Source: Rhizomicrobium palustre (GTDB lineage Bacteria > Pseudomonadota > Alphaproteobacteria > Micropepsales > Micropepsaceae). Taken from it: a stretch of 64,000 bases of DNA. Shown piece by piece: positions 15,381 through 25,917 of the stretch. Where the stretch lies: contig NZ_JAASRM010000001.1 of NCBI RefSeq assembly GCF_011761565.1, positions 2,170,139 through 2,234,138 of the forward strand, in the 5' to 3' direction. The translations under genes were made by a program, and so were the position numbers. The stretch's first letter is position 1; every line of letters begins with the position of its first letter. The notes under the pieces are model-generated. The model worked only from the letters and a program-made list of their open reading frames with translations, did no database searches and was not told the origin of the DNA.

Positions 15381-16553
15381 ATGAACATCCACGAGTATCA
15401 AGCCAAAGAAATCCTGCGCAATTTCGGGGCGCCCGTTCCCTTGGGGAAAGCCGCTTTCTCCGCTGAGGAAGCGGTCGCCAAAGCCAAGGAACTGCCCGGC
15501 CCGGTCTGGGTGGTGAAGGCTCAGATTCATGCGGGCGGTCGCGGCAAGGGCGGCGGCGTCAAAGTCGTCAAATCCATTGCTGATGTTGAGACCGAAGCGC
15601 GCCGCATGCTTGGCATGACGCTCGTCACCCATCAGACCGGCCCCCAGGGTCGCGAAGTGAAGCGCCTTTATATTGAAGACGGTTCGGCCATCGACCGCGA
15701 GCTTTATCTCTCCGCCCTGGTAGACCGCGCCACCTCGCGCATTTCCTTCATCGTCTCGACCGAAGGCGGCATGGACATCGAAGAGGTGGCCCATAACACG
15801 CCCGAGAAGATCGCGACCTTCACGGTCGATCCGGCGGCGGGCTATGCCTCGTATTTGGGTGTTGAGATCGCTGCGGCCCTGAAGCTGAAGGGCGGCGACC
15901 AGATCAAGCAATGCGTGGCGCTGGTGAAGAGCATCTATGACGCCTTCGTCGCCAAGGATATGAGCCTGCTCGAAATCAACCCGCTCGTGGTGACCAAGGA
16001 TGGCAAGCTCGTCTGTCTCGATGCGAAAGTGAATTTCGACGACAACGCGCTCTATCGCCATGCCGATGTGCGCGAGCTGCGCGATCTCGGCGAGGAAGAA
16101 GCGACCGAAATCGAAGCCTCGCGTTACGATCTTTCCTACATCAAGCTCGATGGCTCCATCGGCTGCATGGTCAATGGCGCGGGCCTTGCCATGGCGACCA
16201 TGGACATCATCAAGCTCTTTGGTGGTGAGCCGGCCAACTTCCTCGATGTCGGCGGCGGCGCCACCAAGGAAAAGGTCACCGCGGCCTTCAAGATCATTCT
16301 CTCCGATCCCAATGTGAAAGGCATTCTGGTCAATATTTTCGGCGGCATCATGAAATGCGACATCATCGCGGAAGGCATCGTCGCCGCCGCGCGTGAAGTG
16401 CAGCTCTCCGTGCCGCTGGTGGTGCGCTTGGAAGGCACCAATGTCGATCTTGGCAAGAAGATCCTGGCCGAATCCGGCCTGCCCATCGTGTCGGGCGACA
16501 ACCTCGCCGATGGCGCCGAAAAGATCGTGAAGGCCGTGAAGGAAGCTCAATAA
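15381..16553 (+). CDS. sucC: Succinyl-CoA synthetase subunit beta
   Basis: A 390-residue ADP-forming beta subunit. An N-terminal ATP-grasp domain begins [20 protein letters not shown], with [18 protein letters not shown] near residue 45. The C-terminal CoA-ligase domain has [31 protein letters not shown] near 265 and [17 protein letters not shown] near 320. With SucD it makes ATP from succinyl-CoA in the TCA cycle. The ATG at 15381 gives the normal family start; the longer frame from 15240 is not coding. It overlaps sucD by one base. Confidence 0.97.
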   Translation: MNIHEYQAKEILRNFGAPVPLGKAAFSAEEAVAKAKELPGPVWVVKAQIHAGGRGKGGGVKVVKSIADVETEARRMLGMTLVTHQTGPQGREVKRLYIEDGSAIDRELYLSALVDRATSRISFIVSTEGGMDIEEVAHNTPEKIATFTVDPAAGYASYLGVEIAAALKLKGGDQIKQCVALVKSIYDAFVAKDMSLLEINPLVVTKDGKLVCLDAKVNFDDNALYRHADVRELRDLGEEEATEIEASRYDLSYIKLDGSIGCMVNGAGLAMATMDIIKLFGGEPANFLDVGGGATKEKVTAAFKIILSDPNVKGILVNIFGGIMKCDIIAEGIVAAAREVQLSVPLVVRLEGTNVDLGKKILAESGLPIVSGDNLADGAEKIVKAVKEAQ

Positions 16554-17431
16554 TGTCCATTCTCGTCGATAAGAACACCAAGGTCATTTGCCAGGGCTTC
16601 ACCGGCAATCAGGGCACTTTCCATTCCGAACAGGCCATTGCTTATGGCACCAAGATGGTCGGCGGCACCACACCCGGCAAAGGCGGCACCACCCATTTGG
16701 GGCTTCCCGTTTTCGATACGGTGAAGGAAGCGCGCGAAGCCACGGGCGCCGATGCCAGCGTGATCTACGTGCCGCCGCCGTTTGCGGCGGATGCGATCCT
16801 GGAAGCCATCGACGCGGAGATCCCGCTCATCGTCTGCATCACCGAAGGCATTCCGGTGCTCGACATGGTGAAGGTGAAGCGCGTGCTGACGGGCTCCAAA
16901 TCCCGCCTCATTGGGCCGAACTGCCCGGGCGTGATCACACCGGATGAATGCAAGATCGGCATCATGCCGGGCCACATTCATCGCCGCGGTTCGGTCGGTA
17001 TCGTTTCGCGCTCCGGCACGCTCACTTATGAAGCGGTGGCCCAGACCACGGCGGCGGGGCTTGGGCAGTCCACCTGCGTCGGCATCGGCGGCGATCCGGT
17101 GAAAGGCACCGAGCATATCGATGTGCTCGAAATGCTGCTCGCCGACCCCGAAACCGAAAGCATCATCATGATCGGTGAAATCGGTGGTTCCGCGGAAGAA
17201 GACGCGGCCGATTTCATCAAGCACAACAAGGTGAAAAAGCCGATGGTCGGCTTCATCGCCGGTGTCACCGCCCCTCCGGGCCGCCGCATGGGTCATGCCG
17301 GCGCGATCATTTCGGGCGGCAAGGGCGGTGCGGAGTCCAAGATCGAGGCGATGAAGTCCGCGGGCATCCGCGTGTCGCCCAATCCGGCCGCTCTCGGCAC
17401 CACCATGCTGGAAGTGCTTAAGGGGCTCTGA
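16553..17431 (+). CDS. sucD: Succinyl-CoA synthetase subunit alpha
   Basis: A 292-residue alpha subunit. It has the CoA-binding Rossmann domain ([29 protein letters not shown]...), a [10 protein letters not shown] segment near residue 121, and the phosphorylated His248 in [13 protein letters not shown]. Its start codon shares a base with the sucC stop (TAATG), giving coupled translation and 1:1 subunits. A palindromic repeat follows in place of a canonical terminator. Confidence 0.97.
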   Translation: MSILVDKNTKVICQGFTGNQGTFHSEQAIAYGTKMVGGTTPGKGGTTHLGLPVFDTVKEAREATGADASVIYVPPPFAADAILEAIDAEIPLIVCITEGIPVLDMVKVKRVLTGSKSRLIGPNCPGVITPDECKIGIMPGHIHRRGSVGIVSRSGTLTYEAVAQTTAAGLGQSTCVGIGGDPVKGTEHIDVLEMLLADPETESIIMIGEIGGSAEEDAADFIKHNKVKKPMVGFIAGVTAPPGRRMGHAGAIISGGKGGAESKIEAMKSAGIRVSPNPAALGTTMLEVLKGL

Positions 17432-17458
17432 TTTGGCAATGCGCCCCATATCTTCTTT

Positions 17459-17547
17459 CGTCATGGCCGGGCTCGACCCGGCCATCCATCGTGAAGTCTG
17501 GATTGGCGCGCGCACGCTGTTGCTACGCGCCAAGGGCGGCCATGACG
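17459..17547. repeat. Palindromic intergenic repeat, CGTCATGGCC family (copy 1)
   Basis: Outer arms CGTCATGGCC/GGCCATGACG enclose an inner ATGGCCGGG/CCCGGCCAT hairpin. It lies between the convergent sucD and acyltransferase genes. Related copies are at 23045-23116 and 50949-51021; all lie at gene ends. Confidence 0.75.
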
Positions 17548-17554
17548 GAAAAAG

Positions 17555-18730
17555 TTAGTGAGCAGTCTTTGGACTTTCGGGCTTTTCAACCAGTTTGCGG
17601 ATGAGCTTTTGCATCGGCTTTTCGAAATATGTGTAGGAAAGCCATGCAAGGCTCAACAGCACCGCATAAAAGGCGAGCATCACCCAGCCTTGCATAAAGA
17701 ACGAAGGTTGCAGCCCCACAGTCACAGCGACGAGCGCACAAGCCGTCTGCAGCGGGAAATGCAGCATATAAACCCCATAGCTGATGTCGCCGAGATGGGT
17801 GGCTTTCCGATAGAAGGTCGGGAAGAGGCCCAGCACGACCTCGCTCAGCGCCAGCGCCACCACACTGATCGGGATCACGGTCAGGATGTAGGCGATATGG
17901 AAATAGCGGTCGGTGAATTCGTTGTCGTAGGCGTCATCGGGCAGGCGGTCGGTGACATAGATAATCAGATTGTGCAGCGGGCCCCATTCGATCTCCACCA
18001 CCACCAGCGCCCACAAGGCGAGCGTGAACAGGCAGATCGCCGCCGAAATGGTTTTGGCCGCTTTCATCAGGCGGATTTTCTCGACCGCATAATAGGCCGC
18101 TCCGCCCAGGAAAAAGCCCATCAGGCCGCGGGCAATGAACCAGTTCCAACTGAACAGAAACACCCCGCAGAGTGCCACCAGAACCGCTACGCGCCAGCCA
18201 TTGAAACCCGCGCGACACAGCAAGAAGAACAGCACATAAAGCCCCGCCTCGATGGAAACCGTCCAGGACGGGCCGTTGAAGGTTTGCTCGATGGTCGGCG
18301 GCAGCCATTGATGCAGCATCAAGGCGTGAGCAGCGAAGCGGTCCCAGCCTTCCGCCGGGAAGATGAAATCAACACCGGTCTTGGCGTGGAAGAGCGCCTG
18401 CAAGACCGTGATGGTCACCAGCATCAAGGCATGCAGCGGCCAGAGGCGCGAGAAGCGCAGCAGCGCGAAATGGCCGGGCTTGACCTTGCCCTCGCGGATG
18501 GCCTGGCCGTAAAGCCAGAAGAAGACAAAGCCGGAAAGCGCGAAGAACAGATCCACCGCCGCCCAGGCTTCCAGATAGAGCGGCTCCAGCACGCGATAAA
18601 GCGGCTGCCAATCGCGGCTCCACACCGTCTGCCAATGGCCGGAAAGCGCGAAAAAGTGCTGCCAATGCCAAATCACGATGGTCAGCGCTGCCAAGCCCCG
18701 GATCGCATCCAGGGAATAAAGCCGCTTCAT
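17555..18730 (-). CDS. Acyltransferase family 3 membrane protein (OafA/YrhL type)
   Basis: A 391-residue polytopic protein with about ten transmembrane helices. It opens YSLDAIRGLAALTIVIWHWQH, containing the catalytic His of acyltransferase-3 proteins and the RG motif. WTVSIEAGLYVLFFLL near residue 155 matches the conserved E-x-x-FY region. Such enzymes O-acylate surface glycans, lipids or exported sugars; the acceptor is unknown. It lies in reverse orientation between sucD and sucA and breaks what is usually one TCA operon. Confidence 0.88.
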   Translation of the reverse strand: MKRLYSLDAIRGLAALTIVIWHWQHFFALSGHWQTVWSRDWQPLYRVLEPLYLEAWAAVDLFFALSGFVFFWLYGQAIREGKVKPGHFALLRFSRLWPLHALMLVTITVLQALFHAKTGVDFIFPAEGWDRFAAHALMLHQWLPPTIEQTFNGPSWTVSIEAGLYVLFFLLCRAGFNGWRVAVLVALCGVFLFSWNWFIARGLMGFFLGGAAYYAVEKIRLMKAAKTISAAICLFTLALWALVVVEIEWGPLHNLIIYVTDRLPDDAYDNEFTDRYFHIAYILTVIPISVVALALSEVVLGLFPTFYRKATHLGDISYGVYMLHFPLQTACALVAVTVGLQPSFFMQGWVMLAFYAVLLSLAWLSYTYFEKPMQKLIRKLVEKPESPKTAH

Positions 18731-18873
18731 TTGAAAATTCCTCGCAATCCAGGCGATTTACGGCCTGTTACCGTTGGCAACTATACACTGACGGGAAAGC
18801 ATGGTCTTCGGCTTCGGATTGGGGTAAACCCACCAATTCGAATGGTTCTAAACTCTTCGGCGTACTCCCCCAC

Positions 18874-21785
18874 ATGACCAGCCAAAGCTCCCCAGAACGG
18901 ATTTCCCGGGCGTCCAACGCCATCTTCGAGGAAACCGCCTTCCTATTCGGCGGCAATGCCGAATTTGTCGAATCCCTTTACGCCCAATATCTGGACGACC
19001 CAAACTCGGTCGATCCCTCCTGGGCGCGGTATTTCGCCGGGCTGGAGGGGCCAACCGGTCCGTCTTCTCCCTCTTGGGCACAGCGCGCGCAAGATTCCGG
19101 CGCGGTGGCGGCAAGCCCTGGCGGCAAGGCCTCGGCTGAGGATGTGCGCCTCGCTGCCCAGCAGTCGGTGCGGATGATCCAGTTGGTGCGCGCCTATCGC
19201 GTCCTCGGTCATTTCGCGGCGGATCTCGATCCGCTCAAGCTTTCCGAAAAGGCGCCGGTTCCGCAGCTCGATCCCAAATTCCACGGCTTCAAAGAGTCAG
19301 ATCTCGATACGCCGGTTTTCATGGACGGCGTCTTGGGCCTGCAATCGGCAACGCCGCGTGAAGTCGCTTCGCGGCTCCAGCGCATCTATTGCGGCCGCAT
19401 CGGCTATGAGTTCACCCATATCCATGATGCCGAACAGAAGGATTGGCTGCAGCGTCGCATCGAAGGCCCCGAGATGGAGGTGCATTTCACCCCCGCGGGC
19501 AAGCGCGCCATCTTGAACAAGCTGATCGAGGCGGAAGGCTTCGAGAAGTTCTGCGCCCTGCGCTTCCTCGGCACCAAGCGTTTCGGTCTGGACGGCGGCG
19601 AGGCGATGATGCCTGCGCTGGAACAGATCATTAAGCGCGGCGGCCAGCTCGGCGTGAAGGACATCGTCATCGGCATGGCCCATCGCGGCCGCCTCAATGT
19701 GCTCGCCAATCTTCTCGCCAAGCCCTATCGCCAGATCTTCCACGAATTCCGTGGCGGCTCGGCCAATCCTATCGGGCTCGAAGTTTCGGGCGACGTGAAG
19801 TACCACCTCGGCGCCTCCTCGGATCGCGATTTCGACGGCAATCTGGTCCATCTGTCGCTGACCCCGAACCCGTCGCATTTGGAAGCCGCGGACCCGGTGG
19901 TACTCGGCAAGGCGCGCGCCAAGCAGACCCGCAACAACGACACCCAGGTCCGTTCCAGCGTGCTGCCCATGCTGCTGCATGGCGATGCGGCCTTCGCGGG
20001 CCAGGGCATTGTCGCTGAATGCTTCGCCATGTCGGGCATCAAGGGCTATCGCACCGGTGGCACCATTCATTTCGTTATCAACAACCAGATCGGTTTCACC
20101 ACCTCGCCGCAATTCTCGCGCTCGTCGAGCTATTGCACCGATATAGCCTTGATGGTGCAGGCCCCGATCTTCCACGTGAATGGCGATGATCCCGAAGCGG
20201 TAGTGCATGTCGCGCGCATCGCCACCGAGTTCCGCCAGCTCTTCCACAAGGACGTCGTGATCGACATGTACTGCTATCGCAGGTTCGGTCACAACGAGAC
20301 GGACGAGCCGTCCTTCACCCAGCCGCTGATGTATCGCGCCATCAAGGATCATCCCTCGACGCTGGAACTCTACGCCCAGAAGCTGGTCTCGGAATCGACC
20401 ATGGCCCAAGGTGAAGTCCAGCATATGGTGGATGACTTCAACAAACGCCTGGATGATGAGTTCGAAGCCTCCAAATCCCATGTGCCTGACCGAGCCGACT
20501 GGCTGTCGAGCTATTGGCTGGGTTTCGAGCAGGCGCCAAAATCCTATAAGCGCGGCGAGACCGGGGTCGATAAATACGCCCTGCTCGATGTCGGCAAAAC
20601 GCTCTCCACGATCCCCGAAGGCTTTAACGCCCATAAGACCATCGTGCGCCAGATGCAGAACAAAGCGCGCATGTTCGAGACGGGCGAGGGCATTGATTGG
20701 GCGACCGCCGAAGCGCTCGCTTTCGGCACGCTGGTGCGCGAAGGCACGCCGGTGCGCCTCTCGGGCCAGGATTGCGGCCGTGGCACCTTCTCTCAGCGCC
20801 ATTCGGTGCTGGTCGATCAGGATACGGAAAACCGTTATATCCCGCTCGCCAATATCTCCAAGGATCAGGCCGAGTTCGAGGTGATCGACTCGCTGCTTTC
20901 GGAAAATGCCGTGCTCGGTTTCGAATATGGCTATTCCACCGCCGAGCCGCGCGCGCTGGTGCTCTGGGAAGCCCAATTCGGCGACTTCGCCAATGGCGCC
21001 CAAGTGCTGATCGATCAGTTCATCGCTTCCGGTGAAATGAAATGGCTGCGCATGTCGGGCCTCGTGATGCTTCTGCCGCATGGCTATGAAGGCCAGGGGC
21101 CGGAACATTCCTCCGCTCGTCTGGAGCGCTATCTGCAACTCTCCGCGCAGGATAATTGGCAGGTCTGCAATCCGACCACGCCCGCCAACTATTTCCATGT
21201 GCTGCGCCGCCAGATCGTACGTCCTTTCAGGAAGCCCTTGATCCTGATGACGCCGAAATCCTTGCTGCGCCACAAGCGCTGCGTCTCGTTCCTCTCCGAT
21301 CTCGAAACCGGCACCAGCTTCCACCGTGTCTTCCGCGATCAGGCCGAATGCGTGCCCGGCGCCACCACGGTGCAGCTCGCGCCCGACGATCAGATCAAGC
21401 GGGTGATCCTGTGCTCCGGCAAGGTCTATTTCGACCTCATGGAAGCGCGCGAGAAATATAACGAGCCGCATGTCCAGATGCTGCGGTTGGAACAGCTCTA
21501 TCCTTTCCCGGAAGGTCCCTTGGGCCAGGAGCTGGAGCGCTTCCCGAACGCCGAAATCGTGTGGGTGCAGGAAGAACCGCGCAATCAGGGCGCCTGGTTC
21601 TTCGTGCGTCACCGAATCGAGTATCTTATGGAAAAGCTGGGGCGGCGCGTGCGTCCGCGGTACATCGGGCGGCCTGAATACGCCTCCACGGCGGCCGGTC
21701 TGATGAGTCAACATACAGCCGAACTGCAGTACATTATGGAAGAAGCCATGCGGTTCGATCTCAAAATCCGTATCGAGGACGAGCA

Positions 21786-21789
<4 letters not shown>
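18874..21789 (+). CDS. sucA: 2-oxoglutarate dehydrogenase E1 component
   Basis: A 971-residue thiamine-diphosphate enzyme that decarboxylates 2-oxoglutarate in the TCA cycle. It has the N-terminal [28 protein letters not shown] segment that docks E1 to the complex, [14 protein letters not shown] near residue 268, [13 protein letters not shown] near 370, [12 protein letters not shown] near 433 (ThDP/Mg binding), [21 protein letters not shown] near 735 and a C-terminal [15 protein letters not shown]. The length is normal. The last four bases overlap sucB (ATGA). Confidence 0.97.
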
Positions 21790-23039
<1,250 letters not shown>

Positions 23040-23044
23040 TCCCT

Positions 23045-23116
23045 CTCGTCATGGCCGGGTTCGCTTGTCTTGGCGTAGCCGCAGGCGAAGCCAGAACCCG
23101 GCCATCTTGGGACGAG
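23045..23116. repeat. Palindromic intergenic repeat, CGTCATGGCC family (copy 2)
   Basis: CTCGTCATGGCCGGGTTCGCTT is matched by GAAGCCAGAACCCGGCCAT...GACGAG. It lies just downstream of sucB and upstream of the true terminator. Confidence 0.7.
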
Positions 23117-23123
23117 AAAGCAC

Positions 23124-23153
23124 ATGGCCGCCGAAAGGCGGCCATTTTGTTTT
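23124..23153 (+). terminator. Terminator of sucAB
   Basis: A 9-bp stem ATGGCCGCC/GGCGGCCAT capped by a GAAA tetraloop, then TTTGTTTT. It ends 5 bases before the stop codon of the convergent DUF3307 gene. Confidence 0.85.
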
Positions 23154-23157
23154 GGAG

Positions 23158-23877
23158 CTATGGCGCCCAATGCGCTAGCGCCACTTGCGTCAACGCGGCC
23201 ACCAACAGCCCCCAGCCGAAGCTCAGGAAGGTGCCGATGATGATGTATTCGGTGAGCTTACGCTGCGCCGATTCCTTCACATCGCCAAAGCGCAGGATGG
23301 ATTTGGCGGTGATGAGAAAGCCCACCCCTGCGGGCTGATTGATCAGCATCAGAAGCATTACCAGGGCACGTTCCAGACAGCCGATATAGGTGCCGCCATG
23401 GGAAAGGCCCTGAATCTCCTGGCCGATTTCAGTAACGAACGGCGCCGTGATCTTCTTGATGAGGATGGCGCCGGTATGAAGGCTTAAAATGGTTCCGGCG
23501 ATCAGGCATAAAAGGGCTTGATAGTGCGAAAGCCAATCTTGGCGCGCCCAGAAGCCATTGGCGAAAGCATCAGGATAAAGAAAGCCAAGCCCCAAGATCA
23601 CCGCCAGGTGCACGAATTGGTCGATCAGGAAACTCGCCAGCGTATCCTTTAAGACATGCACTTTCAGCGCATCCATGACGAGATGCGTACCCGCCAAAAT
23701 CGCCAGAAGCGGCCAGGGCGCTGCACCCAGAACAAGAATGGCCGCCGCGATAACAATGGCGATGTGCAGAAGAAGATAGAGCGGGTTTTTCTTTCGCCGT
23801 AACAGCCATTCACCCTGCGCCGGAAAATCCGCAATCAGATGCGCCGCGACCAGCGCCAGAAGCGTGTCCGCCATCAT
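23158..23877 (-). CDS. DUF3307 membrane protein
   Basis: A 239-residue polytopic membrane protein (about six helices). Its helices carry conserved-looking polar residues: His13-x3-Asp17-x3-Gln21, His37, His64-x3-Asp68 and Asp85-Gln86-x2-His89. Such repeated His/Asp pairs inside helices suggest a metal site or an intramembrane hydrolase rather than a simple transporter, but DUF3307 has no established activity. The ATG at 23877 overlaps the satD stop (ATGA) and lies just after GGAAGG, so translation is coupled to SatD. The longer ORF start at 23916 is rejected. Confidence 0.83.
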   Translation of the reverse strand: MMADTLLALVAAHLIADFPAQGEWLLRRKKNPLYLLLHIAIVIAAAILVLGAAPWPLLAILAGTHLVMDALKVHVLKDTLASFLIDQFVHLAVILGLGFLYPDAFANGFWARQDWLSHYQALLCLIAGTILSLHTGAILIKKITAPFVTEIGQEIQGLSHGGTYIGCLERALVMLLMLINQPAGVGFLITAKSILRFGDVKESAQRKLTEYIIIGTFLSFGWGLLVAALTQVALAHWAP

Positions 23878-24578
23878 GCGTATCCTTCCTGCCGAGGCGC
23901 TGCAATGTGCTGCCAATTCGTCCGGGCAAACAGTTCCAAGGCTTCTCGCAGTGCAGGCAGGTTGGCGCTTGAGAGAACATCCCCGACCGACTGAACGGTG
24001 ATCCCGAGATTATCGGAGATTTTCTCATAAGTCGGCATGGGGAGCAGCAGCCAAAGCCGCATTACCTCGGCTTGGCGGCGGGACCATTTGCGCGAGAGGC
24101 GGCTACAAAGGTGCAAGATGGCCGGAAACCAAAGTGCGAAGGTCTCGTCGCCGTTGTCGGACAGGGCACCCGTAAGCCGGTCGGCCCCGCTCATCTCCTC
24201 AAGCGCCCGTCCCGACAGAGTGAACGCTTCCCCGGTTGAGATGGCGGAGGTTTGCTCGATGCTCTCGATACTTCCGATGCCTATCGACGTTCTGGTTTCG
24301 GCATTGGCTTCTACAAGCAGGCTTGCCTGGATAAGCAGGGCCAAGCGCAGCGCATTGGATGGGTCGCCCAGCAGAACCTGCCAGGAATCGCCCTGAAAGA
24401 ATTCGGCGCCGCGCGTAATAGGGTCGTTACGCAGAACAAAGGCGCGAACAGTCTCGCGAACGGAGTCTTGGACGCTCTGCCGCACGCGCGCCATTGCAGC
24501 CGGCTTGAGTTTGGTCGAGCCAACTATATCGCCGGTAAGAACGGCGTGGACCTTGGGCGCGGCAGCTCTTTTGGGCAC
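23874..24578 (-). CDS. SatD-like protein: cyclase-fold domain plus C-terminal helix-turn-helix
   Basis: A 234-residue protein with a GTG start. The first ~130 residues follow the class III nucleotidyl cyclase pattern: VLTGDIVGST (Asp17), FFQGDSWQVLLGDPSNALRLALLIQ (Asp64), SIGIGSI near 99 and GEAFTLSGRALEEM near 116. Asp17 and Asp64 stand where cyclases bind metal. Residues ~166-205 (RRQAEVMRLWLLLPMPTYEKISDNLGITVQSVGDVL) look like a sigma-region-4/LuxR-type HTH. I recognise the SatD family from Gram-positive annotations, where its function is unknown. It forms a two-gene unit with DUF3307, under a promoter overlaid by palindromes. It may act as an autoregulator, a nucleotide sensor or a cyclase; this is undecided. 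Confidence 0.75.
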   Translation of the reverse strand: MPKRAAAPKVHAVLTGDIVGSTKLKPAAMARVRQSVQDSVRETVRAFVLRNDPITRGAEFFQGDSWQVLLGDPSNALRLALLIQASLLVEANAETRTSIGIGSIESIEQTSAISTGEAFTLSGRALEEMSGADRLTGALSDNGDETFALWFPAILHLCSRLSRKWSRRQAEVMRLWLLLPMPTYEKISDNLGITVQSVGDVLSSANLPALREALELFARTNWQHIAAPRQEGYA

Positions 24579-24580
24579 AT

Positions 24581-24629
24581 AATTTCAGGCAAAAACGCCT
24601 GAAATTTATATTTCAGGCGGAAATGCCTG
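24581..24629. promoter_or_regulatory. Tandem palindromic operators of the satD promoter
   Basis: Operator 1 (24581-24606): AATTTCAGGC/GCCTGAAATT, 10-bp perfect arms, 6-base spacer. Operator 2 (24614-24629): CAGGC/GCCTG, the same 6-base spacer, with the TTT of TTTCAGGC conserved on one side. The centres are 28 bp apart. Operator 2 fills the -35/-10 spacer; operator 1 covers the -10 end and the predicted start site. The layout is that of a repressor-controlled promoter. Confidence 0.75.
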
Positions 24630-24633
24630 TCAA
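24605..24633 (-). promoter_or_regulatory. Near-consensus sigma70 promoter of satD-DUF3307
   Basis: On the minus strand: TTGACA (24633-24628), 17-base spacer, TATAAA (24610-24605). The expected start is near 24598, about 20 bases before the GTG, with no clear ribosome-binding site between. Confidence 0.8.
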
Positions 24634-24648
24634 ATGGCATGCCTCAGC

Positions 24649-24676
24649 AAAAAGGCCCGGTTTCCCGGGCCTTTTT
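24649..24676. terminator. Bidirectional terminator
   Basis: A perfect 12-bp stem AAAAAGGCCCGG/CCGGGCCTTTTT with a TTTC loop. On the minus strand it ends the GH62 gene and insulates the satD promoter immediately downstream. Confidence 0.9.
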
Positions 24677-24698
24677 CGTATCCACAGGGCAAAGGCCT

Positions 24699-25751
24699 CT
24701 ATTTCTTCGCCGCGCACAAGCCGAGGTCGGGCTGTTTGGTGGCGGTCAGCAGCGACAGGCGATAGGGCAGTTTCAGGTAGTTCTTCTCGGGCGCATTGGG
24801 CTCCAGCGCCTGATAAAGGAATTGCAGCGGCTTGCAGAAATCGACTTCCGGCGTCTGGTCGGCGTTAGTGCGGATCAGCTCACCATGCGAGACGCCTTCC
24901 GAACTTGGCGCGCCGTCGAAGCGCACATTCAGCGCGCTGGCAAAGGCGTCGTCCAGCTTCGCCGCCAAGGGCTTCCATTCGCTATCAAGCTTATCCAGCG
25001 TCCAGGAGCGGAAATAGCGCCCTTTCGGCCCCATCGCTTCCACTGCGGCAAGGTATTTTTCCGTGCCTTTGATCTTATAGATCATCGCCGCTTCAAAAAG
25101 GTCCGCCTTGTTGGGCTCGGCGGCGGCGATCACCGTCTCCTTGTCATAGCCATTGGGAAAATCGGCGAGCGTCGTTTTGGAGCGGAAGATGTGGCCGTTA
25201 TCATCGGCGCCGAAAAGATAGCAATTCTTCTCGTCGCAGATGTTCCAGAAATCCAGCCAATAGCCTTTACCAATGGCGTCCTTCACCGTGTCGGGCATTT
25301 TGGAGAAGAAGGTTTTTGGCGCGCTCCACGACATCGGGTCATCGATATTGCTGGTGGTGGAATACATCGCACCATTGCCTTGATAGACGAGATACCAAAG
25401 CTTCTGCGGCGCGAAATAGAAAACCTGCGGCGCGCAATGATAGCCCGGGCCAATCTTGCTGGTGTTGAGATAGGTGATCGGCGCGTCGTTCGCCTTCGCC
25501 CAATCGGTGAAGCTCAAATAGGCCATCTCCCAGCCGCCTTTCTCCGAGGGCGTGGTGGCGAAGACATGGAATTTGCCGTTCGCGAAAACCACCGTGGGGT
25601 CCTTCAGCGCCAGCGAGGCATGGGCTGCGTCCGGCTTGGGCAGGATCAGCGGCGCGGTGGATTTCCATTGGAACTGGCCATCCTCCGCGGCGAAGGCGGG
25701 CAGGGCGGTAAGGGCGAGAAAGGCGCAACAGGCCAGGCGCGAACGGAGCAT
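24699..25751 (-). CDS. Glycoside hydrolase family 62 alpha-L-arabinofuranosidase
   Basis: A 350-residue secreted enzyme with a signal peptide (cleavage likely after AFAA, residue 22). It reads as a full GH62 domain: LKDPTVVFANGKFHVFATT with Asp51, MAYLSFTDW, GYHCAPQVFYFAPQKLWYLVYQG near 104, GYWLDFWNICD with Asp167, SKTTLADFPNG, KADLFEAAMIYKIKG with Glu220, RYFRSWTLDKLDSEW and SHGELIR. Asp51, Glu220 and Asp167 match the general base, general acid and pKa-modulating residues of the five-bladed propeller. The family removes arabinose side chains from arabinoxylan by inversion. It has no carbohydrate-binding module and no neighbouring hemicellulase genes. GH62 is known mainly from fungi and actinomycetes. 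Confidence 0.9.
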   Translation of the reverse strand: MLRSRLACCAFLALTALPAFAAEDGQFQWKSTAPLILPKPDAAHASLALKDPTVVFANGKFHVFATTPSEKGGWEMAYLSFTDWAKANDAPITYLNTSKIGPGYHCAPQVFYFAPQKLWYLVYQGNGAMYSTTSNIDDPMSWSAPKTFFSKMPDTVKDAIGKGYWLDFWNICDEKNCYLFGADDNGHIFRSKTTLADFPNGYDKETVIAAAEPNKADLFEAAMIYKIKGTEKYLAAVEAMGPKGRYFRSWTLDKLDSEWKPLAAKLDDAFASALNVRFDGAPSSEGVSHGELIRTNADQTPEVDFCKPLQFLYQALEPNAPEKNYLKLPYRLSLLTATKQPDLGLCAAKK

Positions 25752-25917
25752 GTTTGGTCTCGTGTTGAAGGGGCTACTGGCTAAGACACCGAACCCCGCC
25801 TAATCCCGCCATTTTAGACACAGCGGCGGCGGCAAAGGATGGCGTGAGACAATCGGTCCCTTCGCGCGCGCTGATCCCGGTTTACATTGGCTGTGCACGT
25901 TTTGCGCGAGGTGTGTC

